The notes: generated by a model not told the origin, from the sequence alone. Shown: positions 1 to 8,922, counted from the first letter of the stretch. The stretch is 64,000 nucleotides of DNA from Nitrospiraceae bacterium (GCA_003599275.1 QZJG01000030.1:1-64000); one strand, 5' to 3'. Numbers and translations are program-made.

Positions 1-756
1 ACGCCTCTGCAGATATTTGAAAAGTTGATCCAGGGGAAGTCGATTTACTTCACTGTGACCCTGCCGGAAGGCTCCACTCTCGAAGACGCAAAATCAAAAC
101 TGAAGGAGCCGGGGCTGGTCAGTGAGGAAACCTGGCAGCTCGTCTACGAAAGAGGCTTCCTTGATTCCCTTGGCATAAATGCCCCAAGCCTTGAAGGCTA
201 TCTGTTTCCCGACACCTATAATTTTGCAAAAGGGACGGAGCCTGCCACTATTTTCAAGACGATGGTCCAGAGATTAAGGGAGAAGTTTGATCAGCCTCTC
301 ATAAAGCGGGCCGCGGAACTCGGGCTGAGTGAGAACGAGACGCTGACGTTAGCCTCGATTATTGAAAAGGAGGCCTTCCTCGATGAGGAGAGGGCGGTCA
401 TATCGGCTGTATATCATAATCGTTTAAAGAAGAACATCAAACTCCAGGCCGACCCAACGGTCGTCTATGGGATTAAGACTTATCTGCGCTGCATAACAAA
501 GGAAGACCTCAGGAGAAAGACGCCTTACAATACCTACATAACAAATGGCCTGCCACCGGGACCTATCGCGTCGCCCGGGCTGAAATCCATTGTGGCGGCG
601 CTCTATCCCGCAAACGCCGGCTACCTCTATTTTGTCTCCAGAAATGACGGCAGCCACCATTTCTCCAGGACGAACCAGGAGCACTCAAGGGCAGTGATGC
701 TGTACCAGCGGAACAATAACGTCGGCAATACACAGGATGGCGAAAAAATCAACTAA
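1..756 (+). CDS. mltG: Endolytic murein transglycosylase MltG, 5' truncated by window edge
   Basis: YceG/MltG-family membrane-anchored lytic transglycosylase that cuts nascent glycan strands in the periplasm and so ends peptidoglycan chain growth. The reading frame is already open at base 1, so the N-terminal membrane anchor lies outside the window. A TTG at 25 is in frame but is not the real start. Family marks are VTLPEGST near the left end, LFPDTYNF, the catalytic-glutamate motif LASIIEKEA (first Glu codon at 364-366) and the LQADPTVVYG motif. The C-terminal GLPPGPIASPG segment and the final SRNDGSHHFS are also typical. The stop overlaps the start of ispG by 20 bases, implying translational coupling. 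Identification is secure; the full length is unknown. Confidence 0.95.
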   Translation, partial: TPLQIFEKLIQGKSIYFTVTLPEGSTLEDAKSKLKEPGLVSEETWQLVYERGFLDSLGINAPSLEGYLFPDTYNFAKGTEPATIFKTMVQRLREKFDQPLIKRAAELGLSENETLTLASIIEKEAFLDEERAVISAVYHNRLKKNIKLQADPTVVYGIKTYLRCITKEDLRRKTPYNTYITNGLPPGPIASPGLKSIVAALYPANAGYLYFVSRNDGSHHFSRTNQEHSRAVMLYQRNNNVGNTQDGEKIN

Positions 757-1786
757 ACAGATAACGCTTGGAGACCTCAGCATCGGAGGGGGCGCGCCCG
801 TTGTCGTTCAGTCCATGACGAAGACCGACACGTGCGACGTCCGTTCCACGGTTTTCCAGATAAAAAGACTTGAAGCCGCGGGATGCGAAGCTGTGCGGGT
901 TGCCGTTTTAAATGCCGATGCTGCCGGGACGATAAAATCCATCAGGAAGAAAATCAAAATCCCTCTCATAGCCGATGTCCATTTTGACCACAGGCTTGCG
1001 CTCTCAGCGCTGGCAAACGGTGCGGACGGGCTGAGGATAAATCCCGGCAATATCGGGAGCAAGCTTAAAGTGAAAGAAGTCGTCAGCGCTGCAAAGGACA
1101 AAGGCGTCCCGATCAGGATCGGGGTAAATGCCGGCTCTCTCGAAAAAGAACTTCTGAAGAAATATGGCCATCCCTCTGCAAAGGCCCTTGTGGAAAGCGC
1201 GGGGAGACATATAAAGATACTTGAAGGCCTGAAATTCACTGCCATTAAGGTCTCTCTCAAGGCGTCCGACGTCATGAAGACCGTGGAGGCTTACAGGCTG
1301 TTTTCCAAAACATACCGCTATCCGCTTCACATCGGCATATCAGAGGCGGGGCCCGCATTTCAGGGGACCATCAAGAGCGCGGTCGGACTGGGGATACTTC
1401 TCTCGGAAGGTATCGGCGATACGATCAGGGTCTCTCTTACCGCAGACCCTGTTGAGGAAGTAAGGGTCGCGTATGAAATTTTAAAGTCCCTGCATCTGAG
1501 ACAGACAAGTCCCGAAATAATCTCATGCCCGACATGCGGACGCTGCCAGATAAATATACGGGGAATTGTTGAAAAAGTTGAGGCAGGCCTGATGAAGGTG
1601 AAGAAACCGCTGAAAGTCGCTGTGATGGGCTGTGTAGTAAACGGCCCCGGCGAGGCACGTGAGGCAGACATCGGGATCGCAGGAGGAAAGGGCATGGGCA
1701 TCCTTTTCAAACACGGCAAGGTGGTGAAGACGCTGAAGGAAGATGAACTGTTCAGTACCCTGATGAGAGAGATAAAGAAGTTATGA
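737..1786 (+). CDS. ispG: 4-hydroxy-3-methylbut-2-enyl diphosphate synthase (flavodoxin) IspG
   Basis: Converts 2-C-methyl-D-erythritol 2,4-cyclodiphosphate to HMBPP in the MEP isoprenoid pathway. The 349-residue protein has the bacterial two-domain layout: a TIM barrel (about 1-255) and a C-terminal 4Fe-4S domain. Cluster ligands are visible as Cys264 and Cys267 in CPTCGRC, Cys299 in MGCVVNGPGE, and Glu306, matching the three-Cys-one-Glu set known for the family. The ATG at 737 lies inside the end of mltG and the stop overlaps the next gene by four bases (ATGA), so mltG, ispG and the deacetylase-like gene probably share one transcript. Confidence 0.97.
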   Translation: MAKKSTKQITLGDLSIGGGAPVVVQSMTKTDTCDVRSTVFQIKRLEAAGCEAVRVAVLNADAAGTIKSIRKKIKIPLIADVHFDHRLALSALANGADGLRINPGNIGSKLKVKEVVSAAKDKGVPIRIGVNAGSLEKELLKKYGHPSAKALVESAGRHIKILEGLKFTAIKVSLKASDVMKTVEAYRLFSKTYRYPLHIGISEAGPAFQGTIKSAVGLGILLSEGIGDTIRVSLTADPVEEVRVAYEILKSLHLRQTSPEIISCPTCGRCQINIRGIVEKVEAGLMKVKKPLKVAVMGCVVNGPGEAREADIGIAGGKGMGILFKHGKVVKTLKEDELFSTLMREIKKL

Positions 1787-2631
1787 GAATCTTTTATTCT
1801 CCAAAATGTCTTGAATATTCCCTGCCCGGCCATCCGGAATCCCCTGAAAGGGTTTCGGCGACTTACAATTATCTTAAAGGGAAGTGGGTTGAATTTATTG
1901 TGCCCGGACCTTGTTCCGATGAAGATATTTTGCTGGCCCACACACCGGAACTGCTTGATAGTGTCAGGAAAGAAAAATTTATTGATTTTGATACACCTTC
2001 ATTTCCCGGCATATTTGATATTGCGAAGTTGTCGGCAGGCAGCGCTGTTAACGCGGCCATGCATTGCCTGACCACAGGCGAAAAAACTTTTTCACTCATG
2101 CGGCCGCCGGGGCACCACGCGACAAGGAGCAATCTCGGCGGTTTTTGTTATTTCAACAATATCGCCATTGCCTCATTAAAAGCGAAAGAGAAAATCGGGA
2201 AGGTCGCGATCGTGGATTTTGACTGCCACCACGGAAACGGCACGGAAGATATCATGCACGGCAGGGAAGATTTCCTGTACCTCTCCCTGCATCAAAGCCC
2301 TTTATATCCCGGCACGGGATTGCGGAGCAGGGAAAACTGCATTAATTATCCGCTTCCACCGGGTACAACGCCGGACGAATATCTCTCTGCATTGCAGGAT
2401 GGATTAAAGCATGTTGAGAAATTTAATCCCGATGTTCTGGCAGTTTCCGCCGGATTTGACACGTACAAACTCGACCCGATTACCAGCCTTACCCTGGAAA
2501 AAGATACATACCGGAAAATAGGCGGGATGCTCGCCGGTTTGAACAAACCTGCTTTTGCGATACTTGAAGGCGGATACAGCAGAGACCTTCCGGAATGCGT
2601 ACATCAATTCCTGCTCGGATTTGAAGAATAA
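1783..2631 (+). CDS. Histone deacetylase / acetylpolyamine amidohydrolase family protein
   Basis: Zinc-dependent deacetylase of the arginase/deacetylase fold (282 residues, about family length). Visible active-site elements are RPPGHHA (His111 and His112), VDFDCHHGNG (Asp147 and His149 as zinc ligands), SAGFD (Asp226 as third ligand) and the C-terminal EGGYS tyrosine. Bacterial members act on acetylpolyamines, acetoin-related compounds or acetyl-lysines; the sequence does not tell which. Its ATG overlaps the ispG stop (ATGA), suggesting translational coupling. It ends three bases short of convergent nadB. Confidence 0.9.
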   Translation: MRIFYSPKCLEYSLPGHPESPERVSATYNYLKGKWVEFIVPGPCSDEDILLAHTPELLDSVRKEKFIDFDTPSFPGIFDIAKLSAGSAVNAAMHCLTTGEKTFSLMRPPGHHATRSNLGGFCYFNNIAIASLKAKEKIGKVAIVDFDCHHGNGTEDIMHGREDFLYLSLHQSPLYPGTGLRSRENCINYPLPPGTTPDEYLSALQDGLKHVEKFNPDVLAVSAGFDTYKLDPITSLTLEKDTYRKIGGMLAGLNKPAFAILEGGYSRDLPECVHQFLLGFEE

Positions 2632-2634
2632 GAA

Positions 2635-4209
2635 TCAGTCAATCCAGTCAGCCGCCCGGTCTTTTTGGCAAGCGGTGTGCTTTTGCCAGTTCTCCCCCCG
2701 TTCTCTGTAATCCGAGCGGAAATGTGCGCCTACGCTTCCTCTTCTGAGAAGGGCCGACTCGGCAATGAGGGCGGCGACCGTCATCATATTCTTTAACTCA
2801 AAACCCCTCCTGTCATTGAACGGCATATCCATAATCATATCTTTTCCGCCCAACCATTTTTTTGCAACGGAGAGAGAGTCTTGGCACCTTATAATGCCCA
2901 CCCTCTCCCACATTAACTGCCTGAGAGAGCTTCTCGTCTTTTCTATGTCGATATCCGACATTGTCCCGTTTTGTGCGCATCCGTTCGGGACGTCGTGAGG
3001 GATTTCCGCATTCCCCCCCTGTACATATTCCGAGGCCTTTCTCCCGGTCCTCGCCCCATAAACAAGCCCCTCAAGGAGGCTGTTTGACGCGAGACGATTT
3101 GCGCCGTGCACTCCCGTGCAGGCGACCTCTCCGGCGGCGAAAAGCCCCCTGATGTTCGTTTCGCCGTCGATGGTTGTGTAAACGCCCCCCATAATGTAAT
3201 GTGCAGCAGGGGATACGGGGACCATTTCTTCTGTAATGTCGATGTTGTATTGAAGACATGTGGAATAAATGCGGGGGAACCTTCTCTTTATAAAATCCTT
3301 GTCCATGTGGGTCAGGTCGAGATAAACGTGTTTGGCTTTTGTCTTGATCATTTCAGACAGGATGGCCCTTGTCACGGCATCACGCGGAGCAAGTTCGGCC
3401 ATCTCGTGATATTCGGGCATAAATTTTTTGCCGTCAATGTTTCTCAATACGGCCCCTTCCCCTCTCATGGCCTCGCTTAAAAGGAACTGGGGGGCCGCAG
3501 GTGAATACAGCGTGGTCGGATGAAACTGTATGAACTCCATATCGACAAGCAATGCCCCAGCCCTGTGGGCAATCGCTATGCCGTCGCCCGTTGCAATCAT
3601 GGGGTTTGTTGTCCTTGAATAGACCTGGCCTGCGCCGCCGGTTGCCAGGATTACTGCCTTTGCAAAGATATTGATGACCGAATCGCCCCTCAGCACGGAG
3701 GCCCCGATACACCTGCCATCCTGCACAATCAGGTCGAGAGTGTTGGCAAAGTCATACCTTGAAATAGAGGGAAAGGACCTCGCCTTTTTAATAAGGACGC
3801 GCTCGATCTCCCTTCCGGTTGCATCGCCGCGTGAATGAAGGATCCTTTTTCTTGAATGGGCAGCCTCCATTGTAAATGAAAGTTTGCTGCCTTCCCGGTC
3901 AAATGCAGCTCCCCATGATATGAGCTCGCGTATGAGCCCAGGGCCTTCTTCGACTAAAATCCTTACGGCCTTCTCCCTGCAAAGGCCGTCACCGGCCTTT
4001 ATAGTATCTTCATAGTGGATACTCACTTCATCCTCATCGCTCAGTGCGACTGCAACGCCTCCCTGCGCGTATTCAGTGCTGCTTTCAGTCAATTTGTCCT
4101 TGGTTAGAACGAGCACGCTGCCTTTCGGGGCGAGTTCGATGGCAACCCTCAGGCCTGCAACGCCACCGCCGATTACGAGGAAATCTACCTTTTTTAGGGG
4201 AGGTTTCAT
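2635..4209 (-). CDS. nadB: L-aspartate oxidase
   Basis: FAD enzyme that oxidises L-aspartate to iminoaspartate, the first step of de novo NAD synthesis; it can use fumarate instead of oxygen. The 524-residue protein has the N-terminal dinucleotide fold GGGVAGLRVA. Active-site and substrate regions include SSTEYAQGGVAVAL, HSRGDATGREI, EFIQFHPTT, PAAHYIMGG and the FAD-binding stretch around GLFAAGEVACTGVHGANRLASNSLLEG. The C-terminal helical domain ends with the usual HFRSDY. nadA and nadC are not adjacent. It stands alone, convergent with the deacetylase-like gene. Confidence 0.96.
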   Translation of the reverse strand: MKPPLKKVDFLVIGGGVAGLRVAIELAPKGSVLVLTKDKLTESSTEYAQGGVAVALSDEDEVSIHYEDTIKAGDGLCREKAVRILVEEGPGLIRELISWGAAFDREGSKLSFTMEAAHSRKRILHSRGDATGREIERVLIKKARSFPSISRYDFANTLDLIVQDGRCIGASVLRGDSVINIFAKAVILATGGAGQVYSRTTNPMIATGDGIAIAHRAGALLVDMEFIQFHPTTLYSPAAPQFLLSEAMRGEGAVLRNIDGKKFMPEYHEMAELAPRDAVTRAILSEMIKTKAKHVYLDLTHMDKDFIKRRFPRIYSTCLQYNIDITEEMVPVSPAAHYIMGGVYTTIDGETNIRGLFAAGEVACTGVHGANRLASNSLLEGLVYGARTGRKASEYVQGGNAEIPHDVPNGCAQNGTMSDIDIEKTRSSLRQLMWERVGIIRCQDSLSVAKKWLGGKDMIMDMPFNDRRGFELKNMMTVAALIAESALLRRGSVGAHFRSDYRERGENWQKHTACQKDRAADWID

Positions 4210-4546
4210 GATGGAAAATATTAAAGCATTTAGGGGGTTAAGTCAATTTACAGAGATCGACAACTTGCCCCCTTGTAAAAAATTGATGCCCGCAGGCATA
4301 ATAGTAGCTGAAAATTTATGCAGCCCCTGATGTACAAGATCATCCATGCAATATTTAAATATCCGAAAGCAATGATTGTTGACCAGGCAAGGGCGCAGAA
4401 AAATAAAGAGTCATAATTGAACAATTAGTTTTTTTTATTGGACTATCAGAGCGGTGCATATTACTATTGTGAGTCCAATTTTTCAGTTGAAAAACGAAAA
4501 ATCAAACTATCCCAACCAAAAAAGTTATAAAGGAGGTCCCTAAACT
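4210..4546. other. Intergenic region between nadB and the sulfur-transport run
   Basis: This 337-base divergent gap is AT-rich. It carries an 8-bp inverted repeat (4437-4444 with 4472-4479, 27-base loop) placed 68 bases before the GTG start at 4547; it could be an operator. A T-run lies just left of it at about 4429-4436. A strong ribosome-binding site (AAAGGAGG) precedes 4547. No convincing promoter hexamer pair, ORF or RNA was recognised. Confidence 0.4.
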
Positions 4547-5974
4547 GTGGAAGAGAACGGAACAAAAAACAAATTGTGGGCTTTTATAATCACGGGCGCT
4601 TTGATACTTATCAGCCTTATGTATTACAACGCAAATGTATTTTATATGTACCTTGTAGCATACATATGGTTCGGGTTCGCATACGGGATGATGCTTCAGT
4701 ACGGGAGATTTTGTTTTGCCTCTGCATCGAGAGATCTTTTTGCCGCGGGCGTCCCGCGAATGGCGGTAGGTATTCTTGTAGCGCTTATGTTTTTCAGTCT
4801 GATTCAGGCGACTCTTGCTTCAACCAATATGAGCACATTCCATCCAGCTCCATTCGGGATACACACCTTAATAGCAGGCCTGATCTTCGGGGTAGGGATG
4901 GTCCTTTCAGGAGGCTGCGCTTCAGGTTCTCTCTATAAGATCGGCGAGGGGAACATGACTTCCTTCCTTGCGGCGTTCTTTGGACTTTGCATCGGTCAGG
5001 CGGTATTCGTGGATGTAAAATGGTTCGATTTTCTGATTCCCCAGAAGTGGGTGGCCACTGCCGCCGCAAAAGGAATCCCGGCGGATAAAATGACCTCATC
5101 TTTTGATACATATCTTGCTGGATACGTCTGGGACCAGCCGACTGTCCGTATGTCTGACACAGCGGCAATCAAGGCAGCCCTGCCCGGCGCAGCTAAATAT
5201 TTCATCGGTGACGCGCTTCTGACAGCCCTTATCCCGGCGGTAATACTTCTTATTATCATTTATGTCTTCTATACAAGAAAGGGTTTTCTTAAAAAACGCT
5301 CAAAGCAGAAAGGCTCCCCAGCCAACGGTTTCGGAGACGATGCCGCAGGCATGTGGAACATGATAACGGCCTCCCAGAGAACGACGTTGATGGGCGTCCT
5401 GATCGGTATCGTAGCCGGACTTCATATCCTTGTAATGAAAGGCATGCAGTTGAGATTCGGCGTTGATAACTTCGGACGGCTGCTGACAAAAATGGGGCAT
5501 ACGGGAGATGTATCAATAAGCGGAAAAGTCTTCGATCCGGGATACTGGTATATCACAAGCCAGGAAGGCCAGTTCGGCGCATGGATCCTGGAAAAATTCG
5601 GATGGAACATGCACGACAATATATTCTTTGGAGTCAATAACGGGCTTCCTGAACCATGGCGCAACCCTGCTCTCTGGATGTCCTTCGGTATCATCTTCGG
5701 AGCAATGGTAATGGCGCGCCTTAGCAATGAATTTAAATTTAAAATGCCCAAGGGCGAGCTTATCGTCTGGGGACTTCTCGGCGGCTTGCTGATGGGCTTT
5801 GGCTCAAGACCCGCCCTCGGCTGTAACATCGGCGCCTTCTTTATAAGAGTTGCAGGCGGTGACCCGAGCGGCTGGTTATACGGCACCGGCATGGTAGGCG
5901 GGGCTTTTATCGGGGTCAAATTCTTCAACTGGTGGTCCGAAAGGAAAATGGCAAAGGAAATGGAAGCTTTCTAA
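4547..5974 (+). CDS. YeeE/YedE (TsuA-like) thiosulfate/sulfur transporter family protein
   Basis: Polytopic inner-membrane protein of 475 residues with roughly ten hydrophobic segments. Conserved cysteine motifs typical of YeeE/YedE proteins are RFCFASASRD, GGCASGSLYKIGEG and, in the C-terminal half, GFGSRPALGCNIGAFF. In characterised relatives these cysteines pass thiosulfate through the membrane. The TusA-family gene next door mirrors the known YeeE-YeeD pairing. Selenium-linked YedE proteins exist too, so the exact substrate is inferred. The GTG start is chosen because of the strong AAAGGAGG upstream. Confidence 0.85.
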   Translation: MEENGTKNKLWAFIITGALILISLMYYNANVFYMYLVAYIWFGFAYGMMLQYGRFCFASASRDLFAAGVPRMAVGILVALMFFSLIQATLASTNMSTFHPAPFGIHTLIAGLIFGVGMVLSGGCASGSLYKIGEGNMTSFLAAFFGLCIGQAVFVDVKWFDFLIPQKWVATAAAKGIPADKMTSSFDTYLAGYVWDQPTVRMSDTAAIKAALPGAAKYFIGDALLTALIPAVILLIIIYVFYTRKGFLKKRSKQKGSPANGFGDDAAGMWNMITASQRTTLMGVLIGIVAGLHILVMKGMQLRFGVDNFGRLLTKMGHTGDVSISGKVFDPGYWYITSQEGQFGAWILEKFGWNMHDNIFFGVNNGLPEPWRNPALWMSFGIIFGAMVMARLSNEFKFKMPKGELIVWGLLGGLLMGFGSRPALGCNIGAFFIRVAGGDPSGWLYGTGMVGGAFIGVKFFNWWSERKMAKEMEAF

Positions 5975-6025
5975 TCGAAGGCTTTGTGTCAATTAACTTA
6001 ACCTAAAATAAGGAGGAGTACAGTC

Positions 6026-6277
6026 ATGGCAATGAAATTCGAAAAAACAGGAGATGGAACTTATATGCTTGATGTTTGTGGATACGTATGTCCGCATCCT
6101 CAGATATATTGCAAGAAGTCCCTCGAGAAGATGAATGAAGGAGATGTCGTTGAGGTAATACTTGATAACCCGTCATCCGTTGAAACAATAATACAGATGT
6201 GCGACCAGGTCGGGCATGATGTATCGGACAGGAAAACCGAGGGCGGCAAAATCCATATGAAGATTAAAAAGGGATAA
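6026..6277 (+). CDS. TusA/SirA-family sulfur carrier protein
   Basis: Small cytosolic sulfur-transfer protein of 83 residues. It shows the family signature in DVCGYVCPHPQIYCKKSLEKM, with the CPxP cysteine that carries persulfide, followed by VVEVILDNPSSVETI. The ATG at 6026 has a strong AAGGAGGAG site. It follows the YeeE/YedE transporter by 51 bases and precedes the GGYG-repeat protein by 27, so it likely receives sulfur delivered by the transporter, as TsuB/YeeD does for TsuA. Whether it feeds tRNA thiolation, molybdopterin or a catabolic route cannot be told. Confidence 0.9.
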   Translation: MAMKFEKTGDGTYMLDVCGYVCPHPQIYCKKSLEKMNEGDVVEVILDNPSSVETIIQMCDQVGHDVSDRKTEGGKIHMKIKKG

Positions 6278-6304
6278 TGTTTATCCTGTATTTAAGGAGG
6301 AATT

Positions 6305-6592
6305 ATGAATAAGCCTCTTGCGATAACTATCGCAATTGTCGTGGTAATAATCGGCTTTCTGCTCGTCTACAGCCAGCAACACGGTATGTCGGAGCAGGGT
6401 GCCCAGGGACACGGTGGAGCAGCAGGCGGTTATGGCTCTGCTCCCGCGGCAGGCGGCTACGGTTCTGCTCCCGCGGCAGGCGGCTACGGCTCAGCCCCGG
6501 CAGCAGGCGGTTATGGACATGCTCCTGCAGCGGGTGGTTATGGTGCACCCTCCGGCGGTTATGGAGCGCCTTCCGGCGGGTACGGCCACTAA
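6305..6592 (+). CDS. Single-pass membrane protein with GGYG-rich tandem repeats
   Basis: Protein of 95 residues with one N-terminal membrane segment (about residues 5-22) followed by a low-complexity tail built of tandem GGYGSAPAA-type units, shortening to GGYGAPS at the end and finishing GGYGH. The ATG at 6305 has a clear AAGGAGG site. It sits in the TusA-to-Usp run. No family is recognised. The glycine/tyrosine tail is likely disordered and projects from the membrane; orientation is uncertain. The lipoprotein at 7166 also ends in GGYG, so the two may be functionally or evolutionarily linked. Confidence 0.75.
   Translation: MNKPLAITIAIVVVIIGFLLVYSQQHGMSEQGAQGHGGAAGGYGSAPAAGGYGSAPAAGGYGSAPAAGGYGHAPAAGGYGAPSGGYGAPSGGYGH
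6424..6588. repeat. In-gene tandem repeat encoding GGYG units
   Basis: Tandem 27-base units shortening to 24 and 21 bases, all encoding GGYG followed by a small Ala/Pro/Ser spacer. The array is prone to unit gain or loss. It lies entirely within the 95-residue gene and stays in frame. Confidence 0.85.
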
Positions 6593-6633
6593 AACAGAAG
6601 TATACTAAACCTCTTAACAAGCTGGAGGCATAG

Positions 6634-7104
6634 ATGAAAAAGATATTGATTGCAGTTGACGATACAAAGGGCAGTAAGGCTGCATTTGAGACTGCAGGCA
6701 GCATATTCACCTGTATACGTCCGGAGACAACGGTCTTATGCTATGTGGAAAAACTTGAAGGCCGATCTTTAATGGATGATACGCTTTTAAGTGTCTCGGA
6801 GATGGCTACCTTAAAGGAAGTGTTGGAGGGAACGGAGTATCAGGAAGCGCTGGATAAAAGAGCGCAGGCAATTCTGGGTCATTACAAAAAGGCGCTTGAG
6901 GACAAAGGTATAAACGGGATAAAAACCGTGATCAGAAAAGGCCATCCTGCCGAGGAGATTCTTGAAACTGCCAAGGAAGAAGGCGCAGAGATGATTTTTA
7001 TTGGTTCGAGAGGGCAAAGGGTTTCCTATTTGTTCATGGGAAGTGTCAGCCGGGAGGTTGTGAATGGTTCACGAGTACCGGTATTTGTTGCTAAAACAAA
7101 ATGA
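6634..7104 (+). CDS. Universal stress protein (UspA family)
   Basis: Cytosolic Usp-fold protein of 156 residues. The N terminus MKKILIAVDDTKGS and the C-terminal ATP-binding motif GSRGQRVSYLFMGSVSREVV (G-2x-G-9x-G-S/T form) mark the nucleotide-binding type. The start has a GGAGG site 9 bases upstream. It lies 41 bases after the GGYG-repeat gene and is probably cotranscribed with the sulfur-import run. The specific stress signal is not evident. Confidence 0.92.
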   Translation: MKKILIAVDDTKGSKAAFETAGSIFTCIRPETTVLCYVEKLEGRSLMDDTLLSVSEMATLKEVLEGTEYQEALDKRAQAILGHYKKALEDKGINGIKTVIRKGHPAEEILETAKEEGAEMIFIGSRGQRVSYLFMGSVSREVVNGSRVPVFVAKTK

Positions 7105-7165
7105 TCCGCATCTCCTTTGATGGAGATGTTCAATTAATAACCCTAATCAAGGAAAGGAGAATCAA

Positions 7166-7345
7166 ATGAAAAAATCCATTCTGATGCTTTGTGCGTTAAT
7201 GCTTCTTGGCCTCTCCCTTATTGCCTGCCAGAAGAAGGAACAGGCCACCGAGGCGCCAGCACAAACCGAAACACCAGCACCGACCGAGCAAAAGCCTGCT
7301 GAATCCGGCGAACAAAAGACTGAAACCGGAGGCTATGGCAAATAG
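7166..7345 (+). CDS. Small 59-residue lipoprotein with Pro/Glu-rich tail
   Basis: ATG at 7166 preceded by GGAAAGGAG. The first 21 residues form a lipoprotein signal peptide with lipobox LIAC, Cys21 being the predicted acylated residue. The mature 39 residues are Ala/Pro/Thr/Glu/Gln-rich and end ETGGYGK. Such disordered tails are common in small envelope lipoproteins. The terminal GGYG echoes the repeat protein three genes upstream. No known family. Confidence 0.7.
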   Translation: MKKSILMLCALMLLGLSLIACQKKEQATEAPAQTETPAPTEQKPAESGEQKTETGGYGK

Positions 7346-7390
7346 CAGTTGTTTATCAAAGCAGTAAAGACGCATTAAATATCTGCATAA

Positions 7391-7422
7391 ACATACGGGG
7401 TACTGATCGGTACCCCGTATGT
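7391..7422. terminator. Perfect 13-bp hairpin between the sulfur run and the FAD oxidoreductase
   Basis: Arms 7391-7403 and 7410-7422 are perfectly complementary around the 6-base loop TGATCG. No U-run follows. It lies 45 bases after the lipoprotein stop and ends 12 bases before the next ATG, so it may end the upstream transcript or shape the leader of the downstream gene. Confidence 0.5.
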
Positions 7423-7434
7423 GTCTGACCAGCT

Positions 7435-8862
7435 ATGAATTTTCCCATAACTACATTAAATCCTTCCGAGAAACTTCCGTTCAGTGAAAATTCGACTATC
7501 GTCCTTGGCGGCGGCCTTGCCGGTCTTTCCTCTGCCTATGTCCTGGCAAAGGCCGGACAACCTGTCGCAGTGTTTGAAAATGATCCCGGTGTTGGAGGGC
7601 TCTCAAAAACAATACATCACGGCGAGTATAAATTTGATCTTGGAGGACACAGGTTCCTCACAAGTAACGAACAAACGGAGCGCTTCATAAGGACCCTGCT
7701 GGACGGCGAATACCTGACCGTGCCGCGCAAGAGCAAGATATTCATGAACGACAGGTTCTTCGACTATCCACTGAAACCGGCAAATGCCCTTTTGGGGCTC
7801 GGCATGTCCACAACGTTAAAAGCTGTTGCCGATTACGGGAAGGAAAAGATCAAAAACTCTTTTAAAAGATCGGCGCATATTTCTCTCGAAGACTGGGTAG
7901 TGGCGCATTTCGGCAGGACCATGTTTAATATTTACTTCAGGGAATACAGCGAAAAGGTTTGGGGCCTGGAATGCAAAAGGATCAGCGAAGAATGGGTATC
8001 AAAGAGGATAGAAGGGCTCTCATTAGGGGTGGCCATAAAAAATGCGCTCTTTAAATTCACCGGGAAAAAGGTCCCTACCCTGATGGACAAGTTCATCTAT
8101 CCCCAAGCGGGAATTGGACGGATTTCAGACAAACTGAAAGAAGAAATAGAAAAAGGGAACAGCGTAGTGACCAGCACCAGAATAACGCAGATAAACCACA
8201 AAGACTCCGCCATAACAAACATGCTGGCGAAAAACTGTGAAAGGACTCACGATATCAAAGGAGACGAATTTGTCTCCAGCATTCCGCTGACAACCCTTGT
8301 GAAAATTCTCAACCCTGCCCCTCCGGACGATATTCTTGAAGCTGCGTCAAAACTCAGATACCGGGACCTCGCAATCGTCACAATAATGCTTGATAAAGAA
8401 AGGGTCACTGACCTTACCTGGCTGTATCTGCCGGAGAAGGACATGCCTCTCGGCAGGATCCACGAGCCGAAAAACTGGAGCCCTCAGATGGCGCCGGAGG
8501 GGAAGACCAGTATTGTTGCCGAATACTTCTGCTTCAGGGAAGATAAAATATGGAATTCAACCGACGAGGAGCTCGCATCGATTACGGTGAAGCAGTTGGA
8601 GAAGCTCGGATTAATAAACAGGAGCGATGTCATTGACAAATGTATACTTAGAGTGCCTAACGCATATCCTGTATTTGAAGTCGGATACCGTGAGCATTAC
8701 TCAAGGATACTGGAATACCTTAAGAACTTTAAAAACCTGCACATCATCGGCAGGAGCGGTATGTTCAGATACTACAATATGGACAGGGCGATAGAGACGG
8801 GGATAGAAACGGCGGAAAAAATATTGATGGAAAAATCCCGGATTTCTTCTGCTATCCAATAA
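7435..8862 (+). CDS. FAD-dependent oxidoreductase (amine oxidase / protoporphyrinogen-oxidase-like)
   Basis: 475-residue flavoprotein with the N-terminal dinucleotide motif GGGLAGLSSAYVLAKAG and the ENDPGVGGLSKT and DLGGHRFLTS segments of the NAD(P)/FAD amine-oxidase superfamily; MDRAIETGIETAEKIL near the C terminus closes the FAD site. Relatives are often found in polysaccharide loci and are annotated either as protoporphyrinogen-oxidase-like or UDP-galactopyranose-mutase-like proteins. The substrate is therefore not assigned. No ribosome-binding site is visible before the ATG, which follows the perfect hairpin at 7391-7422. Confidence 0.75.
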   Translation: MNFPITTLNPSEKLPFSENSTIVLGGGLAGLSSAYVLAKAGQPVAVFENDPGVGGLSKTIHHGEYKFDLGGHRFLTSNEQTERFIRTLLDGEYLTVPRKSKIFMNDRFFDYPLKPANALLGLGMSTTLKAVADYGKEKIKNSFKRSAHISLEDWVVAHFGRTMFNIYFREYSEKVWGLECKRISEEWVSKRIEGLSLGVAIKNALFKFTGKKVPTLMDKFIYPQAGIGRISDKLKEEIEKGNSVVTSTRITQINHKDSAITNMLAKNCERTHDIKGDEFVSSIPLTTLVKILNPAPPDDILEAASKLRYRDLAIVTIMLDKERVTDLTWLYLPEKDMPLGRIHEPKNWSPQMAPEGKTSIVAEYFCFREDKIWNSTDEELASITVKQLEKLGLINRSDVIDKCILRVPNAYPVFEVGYREHYSRILEYLKNFKNLHIIGRSGMFRYYNMDRAIETGIETAEKILMEKSRISSAIQ

Positions 8863-8922
8863 GCATCTCCGACTTATCAGTGCTTTGACAACAGAAGTCT
8901 CCTCTTGGCATCAGGAAAGAAG

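Noticed and set aside
808-1941. Minus-strand ORFs opposite ispG
   Set aside because: They mirror the codon pattern of ispG, have no ribosome-binding sites and no recognisable domains.
6424-6588. CRISPR or regulatory tandem repeat
   Set aside because: Units stay in frame and encode GGYG; it is a coding repeat in a small membrane protein.
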